From an uncultured Emticicia sp. (GTDB lineage: Bacteria; Bacteroidota; Bacteroidia; Cytophagales; Spirosomataceae): 64,000 bases of DNA. The stretch is taken from NCBI RefSeq assembly GCF_937903345.1, contig NZ_CALCZQ010000062.1:62001-126000 (forward strand), read 5' to 3'. This document shows positions 27,172-35,676 of the stretch, one piece after another (position 1 is the stretch's first letter; the number at the start of each line of letters is the position of its first letter). A model generated the notes under the pieces. That model was not told the origin of the DNA. It did no database searches and worked only from the letters and a program-made list of their open reading frames with translations. A program made the translations under genes and the position numbers.

Positions 27172-29694
27172 ATGAAAAATGAAATAATTGCATTTTATAA
27201 AAAAACCTTTGGAGTAGAATTTGTTCCATATTTATACCAAATTAAGGTAGCAGAAGCATTACTTTTAGGGAAAAATATCATTTTGCAAGTACCAACTGGT
27301 GCTGGTAAAACCTGGGCATCTATTATGCCTTTTTTGTATGCCAAAGAAATGGGACTTGATTCATTTCCCAAAAAAATGATTTATAGTCTTCCTTTAAGGA
27401 CATTGGCAAACTCTATTTATGAAGATGTTCTTGAAGTACTTCGGAAAATGGATTATAATGAGGACGATATAAAAAGACAAACTGGGGAGTACTCTGACGA
27501 CCCGTATTTTGAGAAAGATATTATTTTTTCCACGATTGACCAAACTCTTAGTAATTTTCTTTGCTTTCCATTACCCATTTCGCACCGCCAAGCTAATATT
27601 AATGCAGGGGCTTTAATTGGTAGCTATTTAGTGTTTGATGAATTTCATTTATTAGATGAAAATCTTTCAATGGCAACTACCATTGGAACGCTTAGGATGC
27701 TTGGCAATCTTTGTAGATGTTGTATTATGACTGCTACTTTGAGTGAAGATTTTATGAAAGATTTGAAGGGTAGTCTAACAAATTATGAAATTATTACGCT
27801 TGATAACTTTGAAGACGATAGAAGTAAAATAAAATCACTTTTACCAACTAAAAATAAAAAGAGGTTAACGGTTTATGATTATTCACTAAATCATGAAAAC
27901 ATTATAAATCACCACATTGATAAAACAATTGTAATTTGCAATAGAGTTGAAAATGCTCAAAAAATATACTTTGACTTAATTGAAGAACAGAAAAAAACGG
28001 ATTATGAAATTTTCAAAAACGCTGAAATCATTTGTTTACATTCTCGATTTTTTGATAAAGATAGAAAAGAAAAAGAAGGTAAATTGAAAAAACTTTTTGG
28101 TAAATCGACTCCTACAACCAATGCAATATTGATAGCCACCCAAGTAATTGAGGCAGGAATGGATATTTCGTGTTCTGTAATGCACACTGAAATCTCTCCA
28201 ATTAGTTCATTTTTACAAAGAGCAGGGCGAAATGCGAGATTTGCAGAAGAAATAGGGCAAATTTTTATCTATTCATTACATAGTGTAGGAGAAAAGGAAT
28301 TACTTGATTTAGAGCCAGAAACTAAAGAAGATAAAGATGAAATCAGAAAACTAAAAAGTAAATATTTACCATATAAAGAGGATGTTACAGAAAAAACTTT
28401 GCTTGAATTAAAGAAAGTTTCGACGCTTGATGGAGAAATTCCTAAAAAATTAATTGAAGCTATTTTGGGAGAAACAGAAAAAAATATCATCAAAAAAATG
28501 AGAAGCAGTCAATATGGTGGCTTTAATCAAGATTTAATAAGAAAAAGTTGGAGTGATTGCCAGAAAAACAATTATCGTTCTACCATACGAGATATTCAAA
28601 GTGTTGAAGTTGTTTTAATAAATGAAAGTCAAAAAGATGAAATTGCTCAATTTCCGTTCCGTTATCAGTCAGTAGGAATGTATAAGTGGAGTTTGGTAGG
28701 ATGGTTAAATAAGATTGTTAAAAATACAACTTATGATAATGAAGCACTTGTATGGGAATTGAAAGAGGATGATGATATTTTCTTAGAAAATGATGAAGAT
28801 AAAAAGACAATCTTGAAAGAATTAAAGCCAAATGATTTTAAAAATATTCCCTCAAAAGTTTTCGTTAACGCTAATTTTTTCGGGTATCACAAGGATTTTG
28901 GATTTAATTGGCAGTATGAAAATACGTTTGGTAGTATTTCGCCAAAAAGTGAATTCAAAGAAAAAAAAGATGATTTCAAACCACTTGAAAAAGACTCTTT
29001 TTATCAGCACAATATGGGTTTAATTAATGCTTTTGAACAAGAATTTTTAGGAACAAGTGAAAATAGAAATGACAAATTAGATTTTATATTTAAAGAATTA
29101 GCTGTTTATATTGAAGAACCCGAACTCACAAAAGAGGATTTTCTGAAATTAATAAACTGGATGATTATACTACATGATTATGGCAAGTTGAATGAAAATT
29201 GGCAAAATCCAATGCAAAAGTATCAATCTCTGAAAGACCCAAATTGGATTAAAGAAGTTTTAGGGCATACCGATTTCAATTCCAAAGATGAAAATGATTT
29301 TGAATTAAGTCAAAAATCTGGACTTAGTAAAAGACCACCACACGCAGGAGTAGGAGCTTATATTTTCCAAGAAATTATCGAAGAATTTTATGAAAATGAA
29401 TATTTAAAAAGTAGTATTTCAATGGCAATAGCAAAACATCATAGCCCAGAATTGTTACGGAATGAATATCCAACTTTTACAATATCTGAGACTAATTACT
29501 TAACAATGCAAAAGCTATTAGACAAGTTTGGATTAGATACAACTTTAGAAAAAAGTGATTCGCAAGGAAGGTTAGAAGGGTTTCAATTTGAAGGATATAA
29601 AGAGAATGTTCTTTATCTATTCTTTGTAAGAATTTTGAGACTTTGTGACCAAAAAGCAACAGAAAATTTGAGTAAATACTATAAAGAAAACTGA
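27172..29694 (+). CDS. cas3: CRISPR helicase-nuclease Cas3, with C-terminal HD domain
   Basis: An 840-residue protein. The SF2 helicase comes first: Walker A PTGAGKT (residues 41-47), DEFH box 156-159, MTATLS 186-191, and motif VI LQRAGRNARFAE near 345. The HD nuclease follows at the C-terminus: His668-Asp669 in LHDYGKLNENW, then PPHAGVGAYIF and IAKHHSPE. The protein unwinds and shreds target DNA recruited by Cascade. The helicase-then-HD order is the reverse of the common HD-first Cas3. The start of cas8 lies one base beyond its stop, so translation is probably coupled. Confidence 0.9.
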   Translation: MKNEIIAFYKKTFGVEFVPYLYQIKVAEALLLGKNIILQVPTGAGKTWASIMPFLYAKEMGLDSFPKKMIYSLPLRTLANSIYEDVLEVLRKMDYNEDDIKRQTGEYSDDPYFEKDIIFSTIDQTLSNFLCFPLPISHRQANINAGALIGSYLVFDEFHLLDENLSMATTIGTLRMLGNLCRCCIMTATLSEDFMKDLKGSLTNYEIITLDNFEDDRSKIKSLLPTKNKKRLTVYDYSLNHENIINHHIDKTIVICNRVENAQKIYFDLIEEQKKTDYEIFKNAEIICLHSRFFDKDRKEKEGKLKKLFGKSTPTTNAILIATQVIEAGMDISCSVMHTEISPISSFLQRAGRNARFAEEIGQIFIYSLHSVGEKELLDLEPETKEDKDEIRKLKSKYLPYKEDVTEKTLLELKKVSTLDGEIPKKLIEAILGETEKNIIKKMRSSQYGGFNQDLIRKSWSDCQKNNYRSTIRDIQSVEVVLINESQKDEIAQFPFRYQSVGMYKWSLVGWLNKIVKNTTYDNEALVWELKEDDDIFLENDEDKKTILKELKPNDFKNIPSKVFVNANFFGYHKDFGFNWQYENTFGSISPKSEFKEKKDDFKPLEKDSFYQHNMGLINAFEQEFLGTSENRNDKLDFIFKELAVYIEEPELTKEDFLKLINWMIILHDYGKLNENWQNPMQKYQSLKDPNWIKEVLGHTDFNSKDENDFELSQKSGLSKRPPHAGVGAYIFQEIIEEFYENEYLKSSISMAIAKHHSPELLRNEYPTFTISETNYLTMQKLLDKFGLDTTLEKSDSQGRLEGFQFEGYKENVLYLFFVRILRLCDQKATENLSKYYKEN

Positions 29695-29695
29695 A

Positions 29696-31444
29696 ATGTA
29701 TCAAGATTTTTGCATAAAAAAACAATCGGGTACTTACTCCGAAACCTTAGAGGCTTTTGGAGTAGCCAATTTAATCTCAAATATTTTTTCAAATAGAAAT
29801 ATTGATGTTAAAATAACAATTGAAGATAAAGGAACACATTATTTGGTTAAGCCAAGCAAGGCAATATCCAATGAAATTTTAGAGAATCTGAGCTATTTCT
29901 TAGTGATTAAATTTATTAAGCGAGAATTAAACCAAGATATTCCAGAAGGGCTTTCCACTAACGGGTATTTTGATTTTCCAGCACAAAAATCCATTTTAAC
30001 ATTGTTTGTTGAGCGTTTCGATGAAATTGAGAAAAACAAATCATTTAGTACAGAACAGAAAAAAAATGAAAAGAAAAAATTGATAGAAGAAAAACTGTCT
30101 GAATTTGGTCAAAAAATAGATTTAGAATATGATGTTTATAAAGAAATAAAAGGTAATAATCCATATCCTTCTTTTGGAAAGATTTTTTATAATTTTCACC
30201 AAAATCAAAATAACTTTCAAATATTAGTAACAGAAATTTTAAACAATTATTCAGATAATGTTTCTCCTAAGCGGACTTTCAAATTAGTTGATGAAAAACC
30301 TACATCCCAACAACTATACAATCCAAATCAAGGAAAAGGATTAAATAGAGAAAAAGCAAATAATTCTTCGACTGGTAATTTGAATTCAAACTGGATTACT
30401 GAATCCATGAAAATTTCTGGAGCTTTATCATTTATGACTTGTCAATATGTGAAAGTGGGCTCGACCTATGATTTGAAAATATATGTACCAGAATTTAATA
30501 ACATTTCGCTGAATGAGGCAAAAAATATAGTTTCTCATTTTAAGAAACATTTAAAAAGTACATCTCCTGTTAAATTAGATATTATTAATATACTGAACTT
30601 CACCGAAAAATTTATTAAAGAAACTCCAGAATATAATAGGGGGAAAGTTAAAAACACAATAAAAGGATTTCATTCAGTCTATCAGAAGAATCTTGGACAA
30701 GCCAAAGCTGTGACAAATATTGCATTTATACAAACTCCTGATTTTGTTGAATATGAGAATAAAGAACAAGGTATTGAATGGATAGAAATTCTTAATCAGC
30801 AAAAAGCTATCATATCAAATATAGAAGAATTGGGCGATTCTTTACAAGGATTACAGTCTTATAGAAGTTTTCTTGGTAGTATTGGAAGCACCGCTTTGAG
30901 TCATTTTTCTAAATTTAATTATTGGTATGCAGGCTATTTAATGCAGCAACTTACCAAAGGAAATCGTTTTGTAAGAGCATTTAAAATTGAACATTTAAAC
31001 AAATTTTATAATAATATGGAATCTAAATTAGGCGAAATTATTAGCAACGAGGGCTTTAAGGCAGTTGCTGCTGCTATTCGTAAAAGTACAGTCAGTCTTC
31101 AATACACACCGAAAGACCAACGAAAATTTGAAATTAGATATGGGTTAGCTCAGCAGCTACAAAATAAGTCGAAATCAAAAACTGATTTAGCGACTTTCAT
31201 TGGCGAGTTTGTAGGCACATATAACTCCGAAACGGGAAGAAACGCAGAAAAGAACGGTGGAAAATCACTACGTGCGAACGTTAAAGATGGTGAACTAATC
31301 AAATTTTATGAAATTCTAGATAAAGAGCCATCACGTTTAGTTGGAGCACTATTAGCCTCTTATGGTTTTGCCTTATCTTCCAAAGAAAAAATCGAACAAC
31401 CAGAGGCTAATGAAACCTCAGAAGAAGATCAAGAAATAGATTAA
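29696..31444 (+). CDS. cas8: Probable Cas8 large subunit (type I-B-like)
   Basis: A 582-residue protein identified mainly by position and size: it lies between cas3 and cas7, where type I systems encode the large Cascade subunit that recognises the PAM. It begins MYQDFCIKKQSGTYSETLEAFG and has a mid-protein segment, SGALSFMTCQYVKVGSTYDLKIYVPE. No CxxC zinc-finger pairs, as seen in some Cas8b/Cst1 proteins, are evident. The C-terminal third (residues about 390-560) is helical and may act as a small-subunit equivalent. The subtype rests on Cas7 type and gene order. Confidence 0.7.
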   Translation: MYQDFCIKKQSGTYSETLEAFGVANLISNIFSNRNIDVKITIEDKGTHYLVKPSKAISNEILENLSYFLVIKFIKRELNQDIPEGLSTNGYFDFPAQKSILTLFVERFDEIEKNKSFSTEQKKNEKKKLIEEKLSEFGQKIDLEYDVYKEIKGNNPYPSFGKIFYNFHQNQNNFQILVTEILNNYSDNVSPKRTFKLVDEKPTSQQLYNPNQGKGLNREKANNSSTGNLNSNWITESMKISGALSFMTCQYVKVGSTYDLKIYVPEFNNISLNEAKNIVSHFKKHLKSTSPVKLDIINILNFTEKFIKETPEYNRGKVKNTIKGFHSVYQKNLGQAKAVTNIAFIQTPDFVEYENKEQGIEWIEILNQQKAIISNIEELGDSLQGLQSYRSFLGSIGSTALSHFSKFNYWYAGYLMQQLTKGNRFVRAFKIEHLNKFYNNMESKLGEIISNEGFKAVAAAIRKSTVSLQYTPKDQRKFEIRYGLAQQLQNKSKSKTDLATFIGEFVGTYNSETGRNAEKNGGKSLRANVKDGELIKFYEILDKEPSRLVGALLASYGFALSSKEKIEQPEANETSEEDQEID

Positions 31445-31468
31445 TTAATACAATAAAAACTCAATAAA

Positions 31469-32461
31469 ATGGCAGAGAACAAAAAAAACATCTCATCAAT
31501 TTCTATCAGTGGAGAAATTACATTAAACCTACATTCTTTGAATAATGAAGGAGGTGAAGGAAATCAAATTATTACTCGTCAAGTAACAATAGTTGATAAA
31601 GAAGGAGAAACACATACAGTTAATGCTATCTCTGGGGATATGTTTAAACATATTCATGCGGTACATTTAGCTCAACTTGCGAAAGAACAAGGTTTGGCAC
31701 TCAGTAAATATGCAGAAGCCTTAAACCCGAATCGTATTTCGAAAAATGATTTTGAAAATTACTTTGAAAAAGATAAGAAAAGGAAAAATGAATCATCAGC
31801 AGATATTATTACTGCAATGATAGATATTTGTACTGTTTGCGACACTCATGGAATATTGATAACTGATAAAATTGGAGAGAATAAGAATAGCTCTAATACT
31901 CCAAGAAAATCAACGGTTGAATTTGGTTGGACTGTAGGAATTCCAAATAAAACTAATACTGAAAGTTATTTACATACAAAACTTGTAACTAATGCAGGTA
32001 GTACAGAAACAACAGGGAGTAACGAAGGTCAAAATATTTTTCATAGACCTGCAAATCATGGAGTATATGCTTTTGTATGTAGTATTGACGTTTATCGAAT
32101 TGGATTTAATGATATATCAAGAAGTTATCCAATAAACGACGAAGATAGACTAAATCGTTACAGGGCATTAGTTCAAAGCCTTTTGAGTTCATTTATTAAT
32201 CCTAAAGGAGCAATGACAAGCACTCAAAAACCACATATTACAGATTTTAAAGGAGTGGTTGCTATCTCAAAAAAATTAACGCCTGCTCCCACAATTAGTG
32301 CAATTAATAAAAGTTATAAAGAAGAAATAGCCAAAATTGCAGTTAGTCTTAACAATATTGATTCTGAAATGATAGAATTAAAAGATTTTAATGGAATGGG
32401 AGAACTCTCTGAAGTACTCAGTGATTTGATAAATAATTCAGAACCTTACAAAATATCGTGA
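31469..32461 (+). CDS. cas7: Cascade backbone Cas7 (DevR/Cst2 family)
   Basis: A 330-residue RAMP protein. The DevR/Cst2 hallmarks are the N-terminal ISISGEITLNLHSLNNEG, the VNAISGDMFKHIHAVHL block and the C-terminal half GVYAFVCSIDVYRIGFNDISRSYPI. Several copies polymerise along the crRNA in type I-B and related systems. The stop overlaps the cas5 start by one base (TGATG), indicating coupled translation. Confidence 0.88.
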   Translation: MAENKKNISSISISGEITLNLHSLNNEGGEGNQIITRQVTIVDKEGETHTVNAISGDMFKHIHAVHLAQLAKEQGLALSKYAEALNPNRISKNDFENYFEKDKKRKNESSADIITAMIDICTVCDTHGILITDKIGENKNSSNTPRKSTVEFGWTVGIPNKTNTESYLHTKLVTNAGSTETTGSNEGQNIFHRPANHGVYAFVCSIDVYRIGFNDISRSYPINDEDRLNRYRALVQSLLSSFINPKGAMTSTQKPHITDFKGVVAISKKLTPAPTISAINKSYKEEIAKIAVSLNNIDSEMIELKDFNGMGELSEVLSDLINNSEPYKIS

Positions 32462-33129
32462 TGATAAGATTTTCAGCTATATTTCAACCAACCACTTTGT
32501 TTTCTTTGAAAGAAAGCAATTCAACTAATAAAGGAGCAAAGTCGTTGTTTTTGCCTTCTCCGTATTCCATTAAAATGGCTATTTTAAATCAGGCTATTAC
32601 TATTGGAGGCGATTTGCCTAAATTAGAAACTAAGAAAAGTAAAGAATTTGAAAAAATTAGAGATGCAAAAATTAGTTTTTTTATTTCTGAGGATACTAAC
32701 TTTTGTGTAAACAATTCTTTTGTTAAAATACAAGAACCTGTTAGAGAAGGAAGCGGCTTTAAACCTACAATTTCATTCAGAGAATACGTTTATATTTCTG
32801 ATAACATTGAAATTATTTTTGAAGTAGATTCTGAGGAAACAAAGTACTATCTTAAAAAATATATATATAAAATCAATTATTTTGGAAAAAGGGGGTGTTT
32901 TTTCCAGTTTACAGATTTTAATGAGAATCCGCCAGAATCTAATGTAAAACCATTTGATGTAAAAAATGGCGTTATTGGCATATTACAATCGTATGACGAT
33001 TTTGATGCAAAATCAACTTTTGATGATGTTAACAGTTTTTCAAAAAGTAACTCTAAACGTAAAAAGCAAATTTTAGTATTGCCTTTGAAAGTGGAAAGCT
33101 CATCAAAAAACTTTACCTTATTTAATTAA
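32461..33129 (+). CDS. cas5: Cascade subunit Cas5
   Basis: A 222-residue protein starting at the ATG at 32461; a GTG three bases earlier is in frame. The N-terminal RAMP strand IRFSAIFQPTTLFSLKES, followed by KSLFLPSPYSIKMAILNQAI, resembles the Cas5 core that binds the crRNA 5' tag. The interrupted Gly-rich region is less clear, so part of the call rests on position after cas7. A gap with two strong hairpins follows before the cas4 start. Confidence 0.78.
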   Translation: MIRFSAIFQPTTLFSLKESNSTNKGAKSLFLPSPYSIKMAILNQAITIGGDLPKLETKKSKEFEKIRDAKISFFISEDTNFCVNNSFVKIQEPVREGSGFKPTISFREYVYISDNIEIIFEVDSEETKYYLKKYIYKINYFGKRGCFFQFTDFNENPPESNVKPFDVKNGVIGILQSYDDFDAKSTFDDVNSFSKSNSKRKKQILVLPLKVESSSKNFTLFN

Positions 33130-33165
33130 ACTGCTTTCTGATTTCGAAAATCAAGTTTAATGAAA

Positions 33166-33202
33166 ACTTGATAAGCTGTTGATAAACAATGACTTATCAA
33201 GT
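33166..33202. other. Hairpin 1 in the cas5-cas4 gap
   Basis: Perfect 10-bp inverted repeat: ACTTGATAAG (33166-33175) and CTTATCAAGT (33193-33202), with a 17-base loop. No T-run follows, so it is unlike an intrinsic terminator. Confidence 0.5.
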
Positions 33203-33261
33203 CAATTAACTCAACCTTGTATTTCCTACTTTGGTTTATAACAATATTTTTATATCTTTCT

Positions 33262-33298
33262 CCATGAAAATTGAAAGTATAACTTTCAATTTTCATGG
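33262..33298. other. Hairpin 2 in the cas5-cas4 gap (17-bp perfect stem)
   Basis: CCATGAAAATTGAAAGT (33262-33278) pairs perfectly with 33282-33298 around the loop ATA. No T-run follows. The arm shares AATTGAAA and a CCAT block with the local CRISPR repeat (CCATTATGGAATTGAAA), which may or may not be chance. It ends 11 bases before the first cas4-start copy. Confidence 0.6.
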
Positions 33299-33309
33299 TA
33301 AACCTAACT

Positions 33310-33326
33310 ATGACCATCAACGCCAC
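33310..33326 (+). repeat. Upstream duplicate of the cas4 start
   Basis: ATGACCATCAACGCCAC at 33310-33326 is identical to the first 17 bases of cas4 at 33865-33881. This copy continues ATATTTCAGTTAG and stops after nine codons. The pair brackets the DUF559 unit. Confidence 0.8.
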
Positions 33327-33353
33327 ATATTTCAGTTAGCAACAAAATAATTT

Positions 33354-33801
33354 CCCCTCCTAATTTAGGAGGGGGCAGGGGGTGGTTAAATACTCAAATA
33401 AAATCCTTATGAATGATACTGACCAAATTCATAACCGAATAGAATTGAAGGTTTTTAGAAAAAATCTGCGAAATAATTCTACTTCTGCCGAAGCCACTCT
33501 TTGGCTACAGCTAAAAAATAGCCAACAAGATGGTCGAAAATTTCGTCGGCAACACAGTGTGGGTGCTTATATTTTAGATTTTTATTGTCCCGCCGAAAAA
33601 CTGTGTATAGAACTCGACGGTGCTGACCATTATACAAGTAATGGAGAAGCTTATGATGAAGAACGAACCAAATACTTAAACTCACTCAATATTAGGGTTA
33701 TTCGATTTGAAAATAAAGAGGTTTTTCAGGCTATTGAATATGTTTTGGGTAGAATTAGAAGTTGTTTTAACCACCCCTAACCCCTCCTAAATTAGGAGGG
33801 G
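33354..33801. mobile_element. DUF559 unit bounded by 37-bp terminal inverted repeats
   Basis: The left end (33354-33390) and the complement of the right end (33765-33801) both begin with the hairpin CCCCTCC-TAATTTA-GGAGGGG and end TGGTTAAA; only a short G-rich middle differs, with one length change. Everything between is the DUF559 gene, whose stop codon lies inside the right repeat. The unit sits at the cas4 start between duplicated 17-bp sequences. No transposase is visible, so mobility is inferred from structure. Confidence 0.6.
33409..33780 (+). CDS. DUF559 endonuclease-like protein
   Basis: I start at the ATG at 33409 (123 residues); an in-frame GTG at 33382 lies inside the terminal repeat. 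DUF559 features are RKNLRNNSTSAEATLWLQLKN, KFRRQHSVGAYILDFYCP, LCIELDGADHY and a final strand IRVIRFENKEV. The ELDG core and preceding strands belong to the PD-(D/E)XK/Vsr-like nuclease fold, so nicking or cutting DNA is plausible but unproven. It interrupts the cas5-cas4 junction, does not belong to known CRISPR machinery, and is tightly enclosed by inverted repeats. Confidence 0.85.
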   Translation: MNDTDQIHNRIELKVFRKNLRNNSTSAEATLWLQLKNSQQDGRKFRRQHSVGAYILDFYCPAEKLCIELDGADHYTSNGEAYDEERTKYLNSLNIRVIRFENKEVFQAIEYVLGRIRSCFNHP

Positions 33802-33876
33802 AAATTTATTTTTTTCTTACATGAATATCAACAATTAGGAGGGGAAATTTTATTTTTTTCTTACATGACCATCAAC
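33790..33876 (+). repeat. Tandem 43/44-bp duplication ending in alternative cas4 starts
   Basis: Unit 33790-33832 and unit 33833-33876 both run AATTAGGAGGGGAAATTT, then a T-rich stretch, then CTTACATG and a start-like end. The first ends ATGAATATCAAC and is followed by a stop; the second ends ATGACCATCAAC and is the real cas4 start. The duplicated part includes the outer edge of the right terminal repeat. Confidence 0.75.
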
Positions 33877-34395
33877 GCCACCCTAATAAATATTCTTCAT
33901 ATCTGCCATCGAGAATTATGGCTGCACGCCCACGCAATACGCATGGAGCATACATCTGATATTGTGGCTGAAGGTAAACTGCTTGGTGAAACAAGCTACC
34001 CGCAAAGAGCAGATAAAAACCAAGAATTGGAGCTTTCGGCAATTTTTGAGGGTATTGAGTTATCGGCCAAGATTGATTTCTTTGATGCGATTCGGGGCGT
34101 AGTTTATGAAACTAAAAAATCGGCAGCCAAGGAGTTAGCTCATGTGGCACAGGTGCAATTTTATTTGTATTTGTTGCGTAAAAATAATATCACGGCTCAT
34201 TATGGACAGATTGAATACCCAAAACTACGGCAAACCGAGCGGGTGGAATTGAACGAAGAAGATGAGAAAAAAATAGAAAGTTCGATTTTGAAGGCAACCG
34301 AAATTATTGCTCTCGGAAGCTGCCCTCCTACCCTACCTAAATCGAAGTGTAGTAAATGTTCGTATTTTGATTTTTGTTGGAGTGGAGAAGAATAG
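33865..34395 (+). CDS. cas4: CRISPR adaptation exonuclease Cas4
   Basis: A 176-residue RecB-like nuclease. Iron-sulfur cysteines are Cys14 (HICHREL) and Cys162, Cys165 and Cys171 (KCSKCSYFDFC); the nuclease core is IDFFDAIRGVVYETKKS with the Asp and ExK residues, and QVQFYLYLL forms the QhxxY-like motif. It trims prespacers and selects PAM-bearing DNA for Cas1-Cas2. All key residues are present, so the insertion upstream seems to have spared the protein, although its first codons are one of three near-identical start sequences. Confidence 0.9.
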   Translation: MTINATLINILHICHRELWLHAHAIRMEHTSDIVAEGKLLGETSYPQRADKNQELELSAIFEGIELSAKIDFFDAIRGVVYETKKSAAKELAHVAQVQFYLYLLRKNNITAHYGQIEYPKLRQTERVELNEEDEKKIESSILKATEIIALGSCPPTLPKSKCSKCSYFDFCWSGEE

Positions 34396-34404
34396 CTTTT
34401 TTGT

Positions 34405-34436
34405 TTTGAATTGAAAACAAAATAATACTATATTTG
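34405..34436 (+). promoter_or_regulatory. Promoter of the AAA ATPase gene inside the cas locus
   Basis: TTTG at 34405-34408 and TATATTTG at 34429-34436 fit the Bacteroidota -33/-7 pattern with 20 bases between them. Two 22-bp direct repeats (34406-34427 and 34439-34460, 20 of 22 identical, both starting TTGAATT and ending ACAAAATAAT plus one base) flank the -7 box. The second includes the start codon, suggesting autoregulation. Confidence 0.55.
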
Positions 34437-34457
34437 TATTGAATTCAAAACAAAATA

Positions 34458-35654
34458 ATGGAAAAACTCATTTCGTTTCAAGACAATTTACTCCGAAATA
34501 TAAAGTCGGATTTTAGGCGATATCTTTATGATAGCATCTCTTTTGACGAACGCATGATTGCCATTAAAGGTATCAGGGGGGTGGGCAAAACGACCATGCT
34601 CTTGCAATATTTAAAAACTCAGAACCTCAATAAATCGCTCTACGTTACGGCCGACCACCCGTGGTTTTATACAAAAAATTTACTTGATACGGCCGAAGAA
34701 TGGCATAAGATGGGTGGACGACTTTTGATTATTGATGAAGTGCATAAATATAAAGCTTGGTCGTCGGAATTGAAGAATATCTATGATGGGTTTCCTGATA
34801 TGCAAATAATCTTTACGGCATCGTCGGCATTAGATATTTATCGAGGAGAAGCCGACCTAAGCCGAAGGGTACTTTCCTATTCTTTGCATGGTTTGTCGTT
34901 TCGTGAGTATTTGATAATCAATAAGATAGGGAGTTTTAAGACTTATTCATTAACTGAGTTATTGATGAATCATCGAGCGATTGCGTCGGAAATCATTGAG
35001 CAAATCGAATCGCCATTGAGGCATTTTAAGGCATATTTACGTCATGGGTATTTGCCTTTTGGGCTTGTAAAAGGAAACGAACAAGATTATTTAACAAGGG
35101 TTTTTCAGATAATTGATGCTTGTTTGGCTTATGATTTGGCATTTATCAATGATTATTCGGCCGAGCATCAATCAAAAATAAAAAGATTGCTGGGTATATT
35201 ATCTGAGACGGTTCCGTATATTCCGAATATTTTGGAATTGGCAACACAGCTTCAAATTGGGCGAAATACTTTATTAATGCTTTTGCAACATTTAGAACAG
35301 GCATCATTAATAAATTTAATCAATAAAACAGGAAAGGGTTTTTCGGCACTTCAAAAACCAGATAAGATTACTTTAGAAAATACAAATTTCTGCTACGCTC
35401 TGAGTAATGTTCCAGACGAAGGCTCAATGAGAGAAATATTTTTTGTAAATCAACTCCGAAATGCGGGATATACGGTAGAGGTAGCTGATACGGCTGATTA
35501 TTTGATTGATGGAAAAATAACTGTTGAGATTGGTGGAAAAAGTAAGAAAAAGAAGCAAATAAAGGCTATTAATGATGCTTTTATAATCAAGGACAATATT
35601 GAGACCGGCGTTGGCAATGTGGTTCCGCTTTGGCTTTTTGGCTTTCTATATTAA
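34458..35654 (+). CDS. AAA ATPase of the DUF4143 type
   Basis: A 398-residue protein with Walker A GIRGVGKTTML (residues about 38-48), Walker B LLIIDEVHKYKAW (about 91) and sensor IIFTASSALDI, then a winged-helix middle and a DUF4143-like C-terminal domain with a nuclease-like strand, ITVEIGGKSKK. Function of this family is poorly known; many are orphan or plasmid-borne ATPases. It stands between cas4 and cas1 with its own promoter, and 22 bases separate it from cas1. It may be a passenger or a CRISPR accessory gene; sequence cannot decide. Confidence 0.82.
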   Translation: MEKLISFQDNLLRNIKSDFRRYLYDSISFDERMIAIKGIRGVGKTTMLLQYLKTQNLNKSLYVTADHPWFYTKNLLDTAEEWHKMGGRLLIIDEVHKYKAWSSELKNIYDGFPDMQIIFTASSALDIYRGEADLSRRVLSYSLHGLSFREYLIINKIGSFKTYSLTELLMNHRAIASEIIEQIESPLRHFKAYLRHGYLPFGLVKGNEQDYLTRVFQIIDACLAYDLAFINDYSAEHQSKIKRLLGILSETVPYIPNILELATQLQIGRNTLLMLLQHLEQASLINLINKTGKGFSALQKPDKITLENTNFCYALSNVPDEGSMREIFFVNQLRNAGYTVEVADTADYLIDGKITVEIGGKSKKKKQIKAINDAFIIKDNIETGVGNVVPLWLFGFLY

Positions 35655-35676
35655 ATTTAATAAAACGTATGCCGAT

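Noticed and set aside
33126..33326. 66-codon minus-strand frame in the cas5-cas4 gap
   Set aside because: It runs through both palindromic stems and shows no family features; better explained as non-coding structure.
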